A stretch of DNA of 64,000 nucleotides, from NCBI GenBank assembly GCA_003327455.1, contig QOQU01000006.1, positions 62,001 to 126,000 of the forward strand. The letters run 5' to 3'. Under the pieces are notes generated by a model. The model was not told where the DNA came from. It searched no databases and saw only the letters and a program-made list of their open reading frames with translations. Origin of the DNA: Anaerolineae bacterium. GTDB lineage: Bacteria; Chloroflexota; Anaerolineae; Anaerolineales; UBA4823. The position numbers were made by a program, and so were the translations under genes. Positions 27,473-37,715 of this stretch are shown one piece after another; position 1 is the first letter of the stretch; every line of letters begins with the position of its first letter.

Positions 27473-28367
27473 TTTCATCCAATAGCCTGGCATTTGCCAG
27501 ATGTTCAATCACACCGATCACAGCCGAATTGTCCAGCTCGCGCATCCCCATTTCTAACATCGCATGATACAGTTGGGTGTGAACGGCTGTGCTGGGTAAG
27601 GGAATACCATACTGACGGGCTGTCTCGATGACAATGTCCAGGTCTTTTGTCTGCATATACGCCTTAAAACCAGGCGCCCGATTGCCGGCAAACAAGCGTT
27701 GGGGTTTGACATCCAACGTCCAACACTGGGCCGCGCCACCTTTAATCGCCTCAACCACCTTTTGTGGATCGGCGCCGGCTTTCTTGGCAAAGATCAGCAA
27801 TTCACCCATGGCAACCATCTGGGCTGCCACCATAATCTGATTGGCAGCCTTGGCAATCTGCCCGGCACCAGCTTCGCCCACATGGGTAATCGTCTTGCCC
27901 ATTGCCTCAAAGATCGGGCGTACTTTTTCAAGAGCTTCAGTTGGCCCGCCCACCATGATCGCCAGGGTGCCCTGACGGGCGCCAATGTCCCCTCCACTGA
28001 CCGGGGCATCCAGGGCTAATACGCCTCTTTCAGCCAAGCGCCTGGCGATCTCGCGCGCTGCAGCCGGCTTAATGGTCGAATTATCGACGTAGATCAAGCC
28101 CGCGTGGGCGCCTTCGATAATCCCATTGGCGCCAAGAACGACCGATTCAACATCTGGAGTATCGGGCAAATTGGTAAAAACCACATCTACCTGCTCGGCG
28201 ACTTCCTTCGGAGTAAAGGCAGCCTTTGCCCCTTCGCCGACCAACTCTTCAACCGCTGCTCGACTCCGGTTGTGCACCACCAGGGGAAACCCTGCTTTAA
28301 GAATATTGCGGGCAATTGATTTGCCCATTAAACCCAAACCGATATAGCCAACACGTAGCTTTGTCAT
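27453..28367 (-). CDS. NAD(P)-dependent beta-hydroxyacid dehydrogenase
   Basis: This 304-residue enzyme belongs to the 3-hydroxyisobutyrate / tartronate semialdehyde reductase family. It has the Rossmann motif GYIGLGLMGKSIARN at the start, the substrate motif DAPVSGGDIGARQGTL near residue 120 and the catalytic lysine in GAGQIAKAANQIMVA near 170. The exact substrate cannot be read from sequence. AGGAGG lies five bases before the ATG at 28367, and a promoter is visible at 28407-28435. It overlaps YitT downstream. Confidence 0.92.
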   Translation of the reverse strand: MTKLRVGYIGLGLMGKSIARNILKAGFPLVVHNRSRAAVEELVGEGAKAAFTPKEVAEQVDVVFTNLPDTPDVESVVLGANGIIEGAHAGLIYVDNSTIKPAAAREIARRLAERGVLALDAPVSGGDIGARQGTLAIMVGGPTEALEKVRPIFEAMGKTITHVGEAGAGQIAKAANQIMVAAQMVAMGELLIFAKKAGADPQKVVEAIKGGAAQCWTLDVKPQRLFAGNRAPGFKAYMQTKDLDIVIETARQYGIPLPSTAVHTQLYHAMLEMGMRELDNSAVIGVIEHLANARLLDENDGTEA

Positions 28368-28406
28368 TGTTCCTCCTAGTGCTTTCGAATTTCGTTTGGG
28401 GTAATT

Positions 28407-28435
28407 GTATTACAGTTGCAAAGGTTTTGGGTCAA
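28407..28435 (-). promoter_or_regulatory. Promoter of the dehydrogenase-YitT unit
   Basis: TTGACC, a 17-base spacer and TAATAC read on the minus strand, ending about 40 bases before the start codon at 28367. Confidence 0.5.
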
Positions 28436-28460
28436 TCCTCCTTCCTGACTACGCCTTTCT

Positions 28461-28489
28461 TTGCTAGAATAAGGCGGTTTGCTTATTCT
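28461..28489 (+). promoter_or_regulatory. Promoter placing transcription start at the EamA start codon
   Basis: TTGCTA, a 17-base spacer and TATTCT, with the -10 ending six bases before the ATG at 28496. No ribosome-binding site is present, so a leaderless message is predicted. Confidence 0.45.
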
Positions 28490-28495
28490 CTAAAA

Positions 28496-29401
28496 ATGGA
28501 CAATGCTTTGCTCAACTCCGCTCTTCTTGGTGGAATCTTTGCCCTCAGTGCTGCCTTTCTCTGGGCGCTGGCTTCGCTCTGGTTCAGCCGTTTGGGAAAA
28601 TATCTGCCCGTTGTGCAGATTAACCTTCTAAAGGGTTTTCTGGCTATCGCCATTCTCGGGGTCATTCTAGCCCTGAGCGGGGGCAGCCTGGCAGCTTTAC
28701 CGCTTCAGCCCATGCTGATGCTGATCATCAGTGGCATCATCGGAATAACGATCGGAGACACTGCCTACCTGAAAACCTTGCAGTCGCTTGGGCCACGCCG
28801 TACCCTGCTACTTGCCAATCTTGCTCCTCCAATGGTGGGATTGATCGCCTGGGCATTCCTGGAGGAACGTCTGGTACTCCAGGCCTGGTTGGGTATCTTC
28901 CTGACCCTGGCAGGCATCACCTGGGTTATTTTAGAACGCACTCAGGAGGAAAATCGATTGACCAACCTGCGCAGAGGCTTATTCTTTGGCTTTCTGGCTG
29001 CCCTCTGTCAATCGGTTGCTGTGGTGTTATCCCGCGCTGCGCTGACTCGCAGCCCAATTGACGCCTTACAAAGCACCATCGTGCGTCTTGGCGCGGCGAT
29101 TCTGGTGCTTGCCCTATGGTCGCTGGCGAAACGGCAACCGCTGGTGGCCTGGCGTCCGTTGGTCACCCAGCCGCGCCTGGCAATCTGGTTGATAACTGCT
29201 ACCATTCTAGGTACCGTCCTGGCGATGTGGTTACAACAAATTGCCATTGACCTGACGCCGGTTGGCATCGTTCAAACCTTGCTCTCCACCAGCCCGCTAT
29301 TTATCCTGCCCATTGTTGCTCTCCAGGGTGAACAAATCTCGCCCCGTGCCGTGGCAGGCGCCCTGGTCGCTCTGCTGGGCGTTGCTTTGCTTTATCTCTA
29401 G
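28496..29401 (+). CDS. EamA/DMT family transporter
   Basis: This 301-residue protein has ten hydrophobic segments arranged as two EamA repeats of five, for example ALSAAFLWALASLWFSRLG in the first half and GFLAALCQSVAVVLSRAAL in the second. DMT transporters export metabolites such as amino acids. The start MDNALLNSALLGG is chosen because a promoter ends six bases upstream; the longer frame overlaps the divergent dehydrogenase gene. The stop codon abuts that of the convergent gene at 29402 with no gap. Confidence 0.9.
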   Translation: MDNALLNSALLGGIFALSAAFLWALASLWFSRLGKYLPVVQINLLKGFLAIAILGVILALSGGSLAALPLQPMLMLIISGIIGITIGDTAYLKTLQSLGPRRTLLLANLAPPMVGLIAWAFLEERLVLQAWLGIFLTLAGITWVILERTQEENRLTNLRRGLFFGFLAALCQSVAVVLSRAALTRSPIDALQSTIVRLGAAILVLALWSLAKRQPLVAWRPLVTQPRLAIWLITATILGTVLAMWLQQIAIDLTPVGIVQTLLSTSPLFILPIVALQGEQISPRAVAGALVALLGVALLYL

Positions 29402-30544
29402 TCATCTCCCTTTGCGTTGTACCTGCGGTCCCTGCGGTGTGTCTTGAACCAGCCAGCCCAAGGACTCAATCTGGCTGCGCAAGGCATCCGCAGTCGACCA
29501 GTCTTGCTTCTCCCGAGCAGCCTGCCGTGCCTGAACCAACTCTTGCACTTCAGGAGGCGGGAAATCTTCCTCAGGCAATTGGGATACCTGTTGAAGGGCG
29601 CGACTCCAGATGGTTGCAGGAATCCCAAATCCTGGCTCTGGCATGGAGAAGGGGCAACAGATATCCAAAGGAAAAACGGCTCCGCTTTGAAAGTAGTGAA
29701 CATGGCTGCCCATCTGGTGGGCTAAGGCATTTAACTCTTGATCGGCGAGGCTCTGTCCATAAGCCGATTCGTGAGGATCACCATGATGAATCAAGGTTAC
29801 TCCACCATTGCCGAAGACACGCGCAGTCATGCTGCCTAAATCCAGAAACAGGGCAGTTTTCTCGTCAATCCCGATCACCAGACAGGGTTCGGGCAAAAGT
29901 TCGACCAATTGGGCAAACCTTTCTCTCCCCATAAAACAGCGCGAGGTGTCTAACTCTGCCCCACCCTCGTTGTTGTTCCAATGAGGGATGAACACCATCG
30001 AGAGGTCATATAAGCCAAAGAAGTTCAAACCCTCTTTCCAGTGCAAATCTTCACCCACTTTATAAATCTCGTACACAGGCAAGGCAAAGCGACTGATGGC
30101 GATGGTGGCCGCGCTGGCGAGCACCAGGTCGGCTCCCAGGTAATGGCGGGCAAGGATCACCTGCCAGGCCAGGCTATCACGAAGCTGACGGACAGCATAG
30201 GTGGGGCTGCCCGGACCCATGAAAATCACCTCTGCCCGCCAGAGCGGCGCAATGACATCTTCCAAGTCGGGCGAAAAAGGGCTGCCCCGCCTGCGCGCCG
30301 GCACAATTTCGATCTGTGGCTGATAATTCTGGAGGTGATGTTGGAGGAATTCCGCCACCCTGCCGATCACCCGCGCTGAATTCAACTCAAACCCCGCTGG
30401 CGTTTCTAAAAGCGCCAGACGCGGTGGATGATCAAAGCGCCGAAAAACTTCTTCAAAAGCCTTGCGACCACTGGGTGAGGTCTCCCCTGAACCCAACATC
30501 ACCACTCGACCCGGACGAAAAACACCAGTAAACGAATCAACCAT
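29402..30544 (-). CDS. Class-I-amidotransferase/cyanophycinase-like domain fused to a CysRS-type C-terminal domain
   Basis: About 380 residues from MVDSFTGVFRPG. Residues 10-300 resemble the cyanophycinase/peptidase E-like fold: VVMLGSGETSPSG at the start, VIFMGPGSPTYAVRQL, then VLASAATIAI at the likely nucleophile elbow. The last 50 residues (VQELVQARQAAREKQDWSTA, then DALRSQIESLGW and QDTPQGP) match the C-terminal helical domain of cysteinyl-tRNA synthetases. No synthetase catalytic motif (HIGH, KMSKS) is present. The frame extends upstream to 30652, but an overlap with the next gene makes 30544 more likely. The role is unknown; a link to tRNA is only suggested by the tail. Confidence 0.78.
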   Translation of the reverse strand: MVDSFTGVFRPGRVVMLGSGETSPSGRKAFEEVFRRFDHPPRLALLETPAGFELNSARVIGRVAEFLQHHLQNYQPQIEIVPARRRGSPFSPDLEDVIAPLWRAEVIFMGPGSPTYAVRQLRDSLAWQVILARHYLGADLVLASAATIAISRFALPVYEIYKVGEDLHWKEGLNFFGLYDLSMVFIPHWNNNEGGAELDTSRCFMGRERFAQLVELLPEPCLVIGIDEKTALFLDLGSMTARVFGNGGVTLIHHGDPHESAYGQSLADQELNALAHQMGSHVHYFQSGAVFPLDICCPFSMPEPGFGIPATIWSRALQQVSQLPEEDFPPPEVQELVQARQAAREKQDWSTADALRSQIESLGWLVQDTPQGPQVQRKGR

Positions 30545-30551
30545 GTTGAAT

Positions 30552-31568
30552 CTATTTTCCCTGATAGCGCTGAGTAATATTTGGCACCAGATAATCCTTG
30601 AAAGAACGCTCCAGATTATATTCGGGCTGCCACCCCCAATCGCGTCTGGCATCGTTATCGTTCATATCTTCGGGCCAGCTATCCACAATTGCCTGGCGGC
30701 GCAGGTCAGGCACAAATGTGATCTCCGCCTTGGGGAAGGACTGAAGTACCCAATCCCGAAATTCACCAGCGGAAAGGCTAAAGCTGGTGACGTTATACAC
30801 TCGCCGGGTCAGTTTTTCCGCGGGTGCAGCCGCCAATTTCAGTAGCGCTGTAATGGCATCCGGCATTGCCATAAAGGGAATGCGCGTGTCTGCCCGCACA
30901 AAACAGGCATAAGGTTTCCCCTGCGCAGCAGCGTGCAGCATCTCCGGTCCGTAATCCGAGGTGCCACCGCTCGGGACCGTAAAGGCGCTAATCAGACCCG
31001 GAAAGCGCACTGAACGAAAATCCACCATCACCGGTCGCTCAACCGCCAATTGGCGATAATACTTGGAGTAATACACGCCTAACATTTCACAATAGAGTTT
31101 ATTGCTGCCGTACATCGTGCGCGGATAGTTCCATTCCCATTCGCGCACGCGCGGAAACTGGGCTTTGGTTGCTAAATCAGGAAGACCGTAGATCGCTACC
31201 GAGCTTGGAAAAATAAATAAAACTGGTTTACCGCGCCAATCAGATTGATCGGAGGCAATTTGCAATAAACCCAACGTCCCTTCGACATTGACACGATGAG
31301 CTGCTTCAGGGGTGAATTCAGCCCGAGTCGAAAGCAAAGCCGCCAGATGGTAAATCGTATCAATCTCATATTCCGAGACCAGCCGCTCAAGCAAGGCGCG
31401 ATCGCAAATATCGCCAATGGTATGAATCACTTTCGACTGCAATGTTTCGGGCAATGGCCGGATATCTAAGGATAAGATATCGCTTACCCCCTGCCTTAAC
31501 AATTGCTCAATCAAAGCTGTCCCAATCTCACCGGCTGCCCCGGTGACCAGGATGACTTTTTTACGCAT
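30552..31568 (-). CDS. SDR-type NAD-dependent epimerase / L-threonine 3-dehydrogenase-like
   Basis: This 338-residue extended short-chain dehydrogenase has the NAD-binding motif VTGAAGEIGTAL, a catalytic Ser in FPSSVAIYG and Tyr/Lys in MYGSNKLYCE. The sequence FRSVRFPGLIS followed by PSGGTSDYGPEML matches the SDR-type L-threonine dehydrogenases of bacteria and archaea. The product would be 2-amino-3-oxobutyrate; no glycine C-acetyltransferase (kbl) lies beside it, so the assignment is probable but not proved. It precedes the CysRS-tailed protein by 7 bases and is probably co-transcribed with it. Confidence 0.83.
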   Translation of the reverse strand: MRKKVILVTGAAGEIGTALIEQLLRQGVSDILSLDIRPLPETLQSKVIHTIGDICDRALLERLVSEYEIDTIYHLAALLSTRAEFTPEAAHRVNVEGTLGLLQIASDQSDWRGKPVLFIFPSSVAIYGLPDLATKAQFPRVREWEWNYPRTMYGSNKLYCEMLGVYYSKYYRQLAVERPVMVDFRSVRFPGLISAFTVPSGGTSDYGPEMLHAAAQGKPYACFVRADTRIPFMAMPDAITALLKLAAAPAEKLTRRVYNVTSFSLSAGEFRDWVLQSFPKAEITFVPDLRRQAIVDSWPEDMNDNDARRDWGWQPEYNLERSFKDYLVPNITQRYQGK

Positions 31569-31611
31569 TCAGTTCTCCTTTCTTATGATTGCCTGCCCAC
31601 TGGAGGGTCAA

Positions 31612-31620
31612 TGTTATAAT
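31612..31620 (+). promoter_or_regulatory. Extended -10 promoter element upstream of purA
   Basis: TGTTATAAT fits the extended -10 pattern TGnTATAAT. It lies 64 bases before the purA ATG. The leader between them contains a short inverted repeat (CAGATG...CATCTG). Confidence 0.5.
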
Positions 31621-31638
31621 CAAGGCAGATGACATTGA

Positions 31639-33808
<2,170 letters not shown>

Positions 33809-33906
33809 CTCCTCCTGTATTTCGAACGCCAGCGGGCGCACCTTCGCCCAGGCTATCAACGAAACTTCTAAAGTGATTCACTCCTTCAGGCTTACAGGAG
33901 ATCGCT

Positions 33907-34764
33907 ATGCCAGAGCATGCAATCAAACAAGCCGCCGCTCGCCGTAAGATCGTTAACCGCCTGAACAACCTCTCAGCAAAGGAATGGCTTAAGTTCCAGA
34001 AATCCTGGTTTGTTCACAACCCACCTCCCCGGAGAAAGGACGTACTCCGCCATCCAGCAAAATTCCCCGAAACCCTTGCCCAGGAGTTTATCGAATTTTT
34101 CACCAAGCGAGGACAGGTTGTTTTTGACCCTCTGGCGGGGACGGCTTCAACCCTGGTTGCCGCGTTGCGCGCTGGACGGCACGCTTACGGGATCGAACTC
34201 AACCCTCACTACGTGAAGATCGCCCAACGGTGGCTCGAAGAAGAAAAGGCGCTTCTCTCTTCCTCAACGATCCCGGACGTCCGCATCTTTCAAGGGGATG
34301 CCTTCCAGGCGGCTGAAATCCTCACGGTAAACGGCGTACCGCCGATTGATTATCTGCTCACCAGTCCGCCCTATTGGAACATGCTCCACGCGCCTGGATT
34401 TGAAACGCAGAAAGAACGGCGTAGCTCGCCTGAAATGGATGTTGTATACTCGGATGACCCCGCCGATTTAGGGAACATTGATTCTTATGACGCCTTTTTG
34501 GATCGCCTGTGTGAGTTGTTTGCCGCTTTGAAGCCCTTTTTACGTCCAAAAGCCTATCTAACCATCATCGTCAAGAACATCAAGAAAAAAGGGCGCATTT
34601 ACCCTCTTGCCTGGGATTTGGGACGCCGCTTAGGAGAAATCTACGCTCTTAAAGACGAAAAAATCTGGGTGCAAGATAACCAGCGGCTTGCACCTTATGG
34701 TTACGGAAACGCCTGGGTTAGCAATACCTTTCACCATTATTGCCTGCAATTCCGCAATGAGTAA
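33907..34764 (+). CDS. Orphan N4/N6-type DNA methyltransferase
   Basis: This 285-residue amino-methyltransferase has the SAM-binding motif FDPLAGTASTLVAAL at about residue 78 and the catalytic motif TSPPYWNM at about 157. SPPY usually marks N4-cytosine (or some N6-adenine) methyltransferases. The order is SAM motif first, then catalytic motif. AGGAG lies six bases before the ATG. No restriction endonuclease or specificity gene adjoins: neighbours are a lipoprotein and ydcF. It is therefore an orphan, possibly with an epigenetic role. Confidence 0.88.
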   Translation: MPEHAIKQAAARRKIVNRLNNLSAKEWLKFQKSWFVHNPPPRRKDVLRHPAKFPETLAQEFIEFFTKRGQVVFDPLAGTASTLVAALRAGRHAYGIELNPHYVKIAQRWLEEEKALLSSSTIPDVRIFQGDAFQAAEILTVNGVPPIDYLLTSPPYWNMLHAPGFETQKERRSSPEMDVVYSDDPADLGNIDSYDAFLDRLCELFAALKPFLRPKAYLTIIVKNIKKKGRIYPLAWDLGRRLGEIYALKDEKIWVQDNQRLAPYGYGNAWVSNTFHHYCLQFRNE

Positions 34765-34796
34765 AAAAGACAGAAAAGCCTGTTCTTTGAATTCAC

Positions 34797-35591
34797 CTAA
34801 TCCTCTCCCACCCATTCGTAAACGGTTGTGCCGATGATCTCTTTCAAAGCGCGCGTTGTGAGAGATAAATTGTCCGCGTTTGGGATCAGGTTCAGCACCA
34901 CATTCACCCAGGTGGGTCTTGTCATGGTCTGCCAGCCAATTTGGGTGACCGTATAATCGGTTGGGGCGGGGATGACCTCCAATCCTTGCCGCTCGAAAAC
35001 CCTGACCGAACGCGGCATGTGCATCGCTGAAGTAACCAGCAACACGCGCCGCACGCCCATTTGTGCCAGAATGGCGCGGGTATACTGGGCGTTCTGGAGG
35101 GTGTTTTGGGAGCGATCTTCGAGAATCATGGCTTCGGCAGGGACACCCAGCATTTCTAAAAGGTCTGCCATTTCGGCGGCTGGATTGGCACTGGCGGGCG
35201 TATACCACTCGATTCCTCCCCCACTCAGGAGCAATTTTTCGGCTTTCCCCTCCCGATACAACCTGGCAGCATAAATCAGTCGATCGCCAGCGCCGTTGAT
35301 TTCCGCCATGAGGCGCGGCGGGTTGGCTGCTAATGTTCCGCCTCCTAACACTACCATGACCTCGACTTTGGGGACTTCCTTCAACGGCAAATATTGCCAC
35401 TCCAGGCTTTTCGCCAACTGATAAGCCACCAGGCGATTGCCGCCCAACCAGAGCAATAGAAAACTGACCAGGATGGCAATCCGTCCCAGGCGGGGTCTTT
35501 GATAGAAAACCAGCGCTACAATCAGGAAAACACATGCCAGCCCCACCGGGTAAATTAAGGGAGGCAAAATTTTAGAAAGAAAGACAAACAT
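34797..35591 (-). CDS. YdcF/ElyC family protein (DUF218)
   Basis: About 264 residues. Two N-terminal membrane segments (PLIYPVGLACVFLIVALVF and IAILVSFLLLWLGG) are followed by a DUF218 domain with VMVVLGGGTL, KLLLSGGG, ILEDRSQNTLQNA and LLVTSAMHMPRS. E. coli ElyC and SanA of this family act in envelope and peptidoglycan-precursor homeostasis; the biochemical activity is not settled. It is the last gene of the leftward prfA-prmC unit, 26 bases after prmC. Confidence 0.88.
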   Translation of the reverse strand: MFVFLSKILPPLIYPVGLACVFLIVALVFYQRPRLGRIAILVSFLLLWLGGNRLVAYQLAKSLEWQYLPLKEVPKVEVMVVLGGGTLAANPPRLMAEINGAGDRLIYAARLYREGKAEKLLLSGGGIEWYTPASANPAAEMADLLEMLGVPAEAMILEDRSQNTLQNAQYTRAILAQMGVRRVLLVTSAMHMPRSVRVFERQGLEVIPAPTDYTVTQIGWQTMTRPTWVNVVLNLIPNADNLSLTTRALKEIIGTTVYEWVGED

Positions 35592-35617
35592 ACTTTGCTC
35601 CTCTGCGGCTGTTGGGC

Positions 35618-36463
35618 TTATTTCCCCTCGAGTTCAACTCTTAGCAGTCGATCCTGACCGCTCAGGTCTTGCAATACTGTGACGTTAGCCTTCGGAAAGG
35701 CGCTGTGGGCAAGAGCAATCATCTCGGACGATTGATCTGCATCCATCTCACAGGTAATGAGAGCGGTTTGAGGCGTGAAACGCGGTAAAACGGCAAACAG
35801 GTGGCGATACAACGTCAACCCATCTATGCCTCCATCCAAAGCCAGGGTGGGTTCTTTGCCGTAGATGGGTAAGGTTTTCAGGCGCTCGGAGGGGATGTAA
35901 GGAAGATTGGCACAAATGACGTCAAATCGTCTTGCTAAGGGGGGACACAGGTTTGCTACACTTAAAACGACCCGCCCTTGCAGGTGATATTTTTCGATAT
36001 TTCTCTTCGCCACCTGCAGGGCAGGGAAAGACAGATCGCTTGCCACCACCTGCACCCTGTCACACGAAAGGGCAATCGAAATCCCCACACAGCCCGTTCC
36101 GGTGCCAACGTCCAACACCTGCACTGCCTGAGGATGCCCGTCTAACCAGGCCAAGACCGTTTCCACCATCAACTCGGTTTCCGGGCGAGGAATCAACGTG
36201 GCCTGGCTGACAAAAAATTCGCGCCCAAAAAATTCCCACCGCCCCAGCAAGTAAGGAAGCGGCACACCTTGCTGATAAAGGCGCAAATTTACTTCGAGCA
36301 GCTGAATCTGCTCTGGAGAGAGTTCGCTTTCCCCATGGCTCAGCACCCACGCTCGTGAGCGACCGAACAAATGAGCAATTAACACAGAGACATCCAATTC
36401 GGAGGTCTCGGTTACCCCTTTCCACTGCGGAGCAGTTTTGCGTAAAAATTCATTCAGTTTCAC
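35618..36463 (-). CDS. prmC: Release factor glutamine methyltransferase PrmC
   Basis: This 281-residue SAM-dependent enzyme N5-methylates the Gln of the GGQ motif of release factors. It has an N-terminal helical domain, then LIPRPETELMVE, the SAM motif VLDVGTGTGCVGIS and the catalytic motif, which reads NLPYIPSE instead of the canonical NPPY. The Asn and the Pro-Tyr pair are kept. It lies 14 bases downstream of prfA, whose product is its substrate, in the standard operon order. Confidence 0.95.
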   Translation of the reverse strand: MKLNEFLRKTAPQWKGVTETSELDVSVLIAHLFGRSRAWVLSHGESELSPEQIQLLEVNLRLYQQGVPLPYLLGRWEFFGREFFVSQATLIPRPETELMVETVLAWLDGHPQAVQVLDVGTGTGCVGISIALSCDRVQVVASDLSFPALQVAKRNIEKYHLQGRVVLSVANLCPPLARRFDVICANLPYIPSERLKTLPIYGKEPTLALDGGIDGLTLYRHLFAVLPRFTPQTALITCEMDADQSSEMIALAHSAFPKANVTVLQDLSGQDRLLRVELEGK

Positions 36464-36477
36464 AAACTGCTACAGGG

Positions 36478-37545
36478 TTATGGCTCAACTTCAATCGCCG
36501 CCAGCCGTTCGGCTTCGTCCCGCAAAGCTAATTCCTCGATGAAATCGTCAATTTCCCCTTCCATGACTGCCGGCAGGTTATAACTGGAATAATTAATCCG
36601 GTGATCGGTGACCCGCGATTGAGGGTAGTTATACGTGCGGATCTTCTCAGCCCGTTCGCCGGTGCCCACCTGCGAGCGACGCGCCTGGTCAATACTCTGG
36701 CGCTGCTTTTCCATCTCAATCTCGTACAGACGCGCCCGCAAAATGCTCATTGCCCGCAATTTGTTCTGCAATTGTGAGCGTTCATCCTGGCATTGGACAA
36801 CAATCCCCGTCGGCAGGTGAGTAATGCGGATCGCCGTAGCGTTCTTTTGCACGTTTTGTCCACCTGCCCCGGCTGACTTATAGACGTCGATGCGCAAGTC
36901 CGATTCGGGAATATCCACTTCGACTTCATCCGCTTCTGCCAAAACAGCCACCGTTGCGGTTGAGGTATGAATGCGCCCGGAGGCTTCGGTAATCGGGACG
37001 CGTTGAACCCGATGCACGCCTGACTCATACTTCAGCCGCGAATATGCGCCACGTCCCTTCACCATGAAGATAATTTCTTTATAGCCACCAATGCCGATCT
37101 CGTTGGCTGACAAGACGTCAATTTCCCAGCCTTTTTTCTCGGCATAGCGGCTGTACATGCGGAACAGATCGGCTGCAAAGAGCGCTGCTTCATCGCCGCC
37201 CGTCCCGGCGCGAATCTCCATGATGACATTGCGCGTATCGCGCTTATCTCGAGGCAACAACATACTCTTGATTTCTCTTTCCAGCCGCTCGATTTGCTGA
37301 TCAAGTTCTTCGATTTCCATTTCCGCCAGCTGGTGCAACTCTTCGTCTCCACTGTCCAGCAGTGAACGCGCTTCTTCTCTTCTTTCCAACGCCTGGCGAT
37401 ACTGGCGGGCTTTTTCCACCAAAGGTTCCAGTTCGCTGCGTTCCATGTTCAGTTCAGCAGCGCGTTGATAGTCGCTCCCCACTTCCAGGAGGGCGCGATT
37501 TAACTCTTCGTATTTCTCTTCGATCCCACGCAGTTTATCTAACAT
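36478..37545 (-). CDS. prfA: Peptide chain release factor 1
   Basis: This 355-residue class I release factor recognises UAA/UAG. The GGQ motif (SAGAGGQNVQKN) sits near residue 225, and the codon-recognition tripeptide PxT reads PIT in RVPITEASG, which favours RF1 over RF2. There is no programmed frameshift. It opens the prfA-prmC-ydcF operon, with an extended -10 promoter element 79 bases upstream. Confidence 0.97.
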   Translation of the reverse strand: MLDKLRGIEEKYEELNRALLEVGSDYQRAAELNMERSELEPLVEKARQYRQALERREEARSLLDSGDEELHQLAEMEIEELDQQIERLEREIKSMLLPRDKRDTRNVIMEIRAGTGGDEAALFAADLFRMYSRYAEKKGWEIDVLSANEIGIGGYKEIIFMVKGRGAYSRLKYESGVHRVQRVPITEASGRIHTSTATVAVLAEADEVEVDIPESDLRIDVYKSAGAGGQNVQKNATAIRITHLPTGIVVQCQDERSQLQNKLRAMSILRARLYEIEMEKQRQSIDQARRSQVGTGERAEKIRTYNYPQSRVTDHRINYSSYNLPAVMEGEIDDFIEELALRDEAERLAAIEVEP

Positions 37546-37623
37546 CCTCTACCACGTTCCAATAGAATTTTTCGTGTTTTCTAGATTGTCATCCTGACCG
37601 ATATGTCGAATAACCGAACAATC

Positions 37624-37632
37624 ATTATACCA
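37624..37632 (-). promoter_or_regulatory. Extended -10 promoter element of the prfA operon
   Basis: TGGTATAAT read on the minus strand fits TGnTATAAT; no good -35 is visible, as is usual for this promoter type. Confidence 0.5.
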
Positions 37633-37715
37633 CGCTGGAACTTCATCCCTGGACAGAACGTCTAGTCTGCAGAAGCAGGCAACAAAACCTGTAACCATTC
37701 GCCAAAGAAAATAAT

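Noticed and set aside
33907-34764. Methyltransferase as part of a restriction-modification system
   Set aside because: No endonuclease, specificity subunit or translocase gene is adjacent; the only SNF2-type helicase is over 20 kb away and has a SWIM domain.
34630-35535. A 301-codon minus-strand frame overlapping ydcF
   Set aside because: It is in a different frame of the same strand as ydcF, has no recognisable motif and no ribosome-binding site. The ydcF frame has DUF218 motifs.
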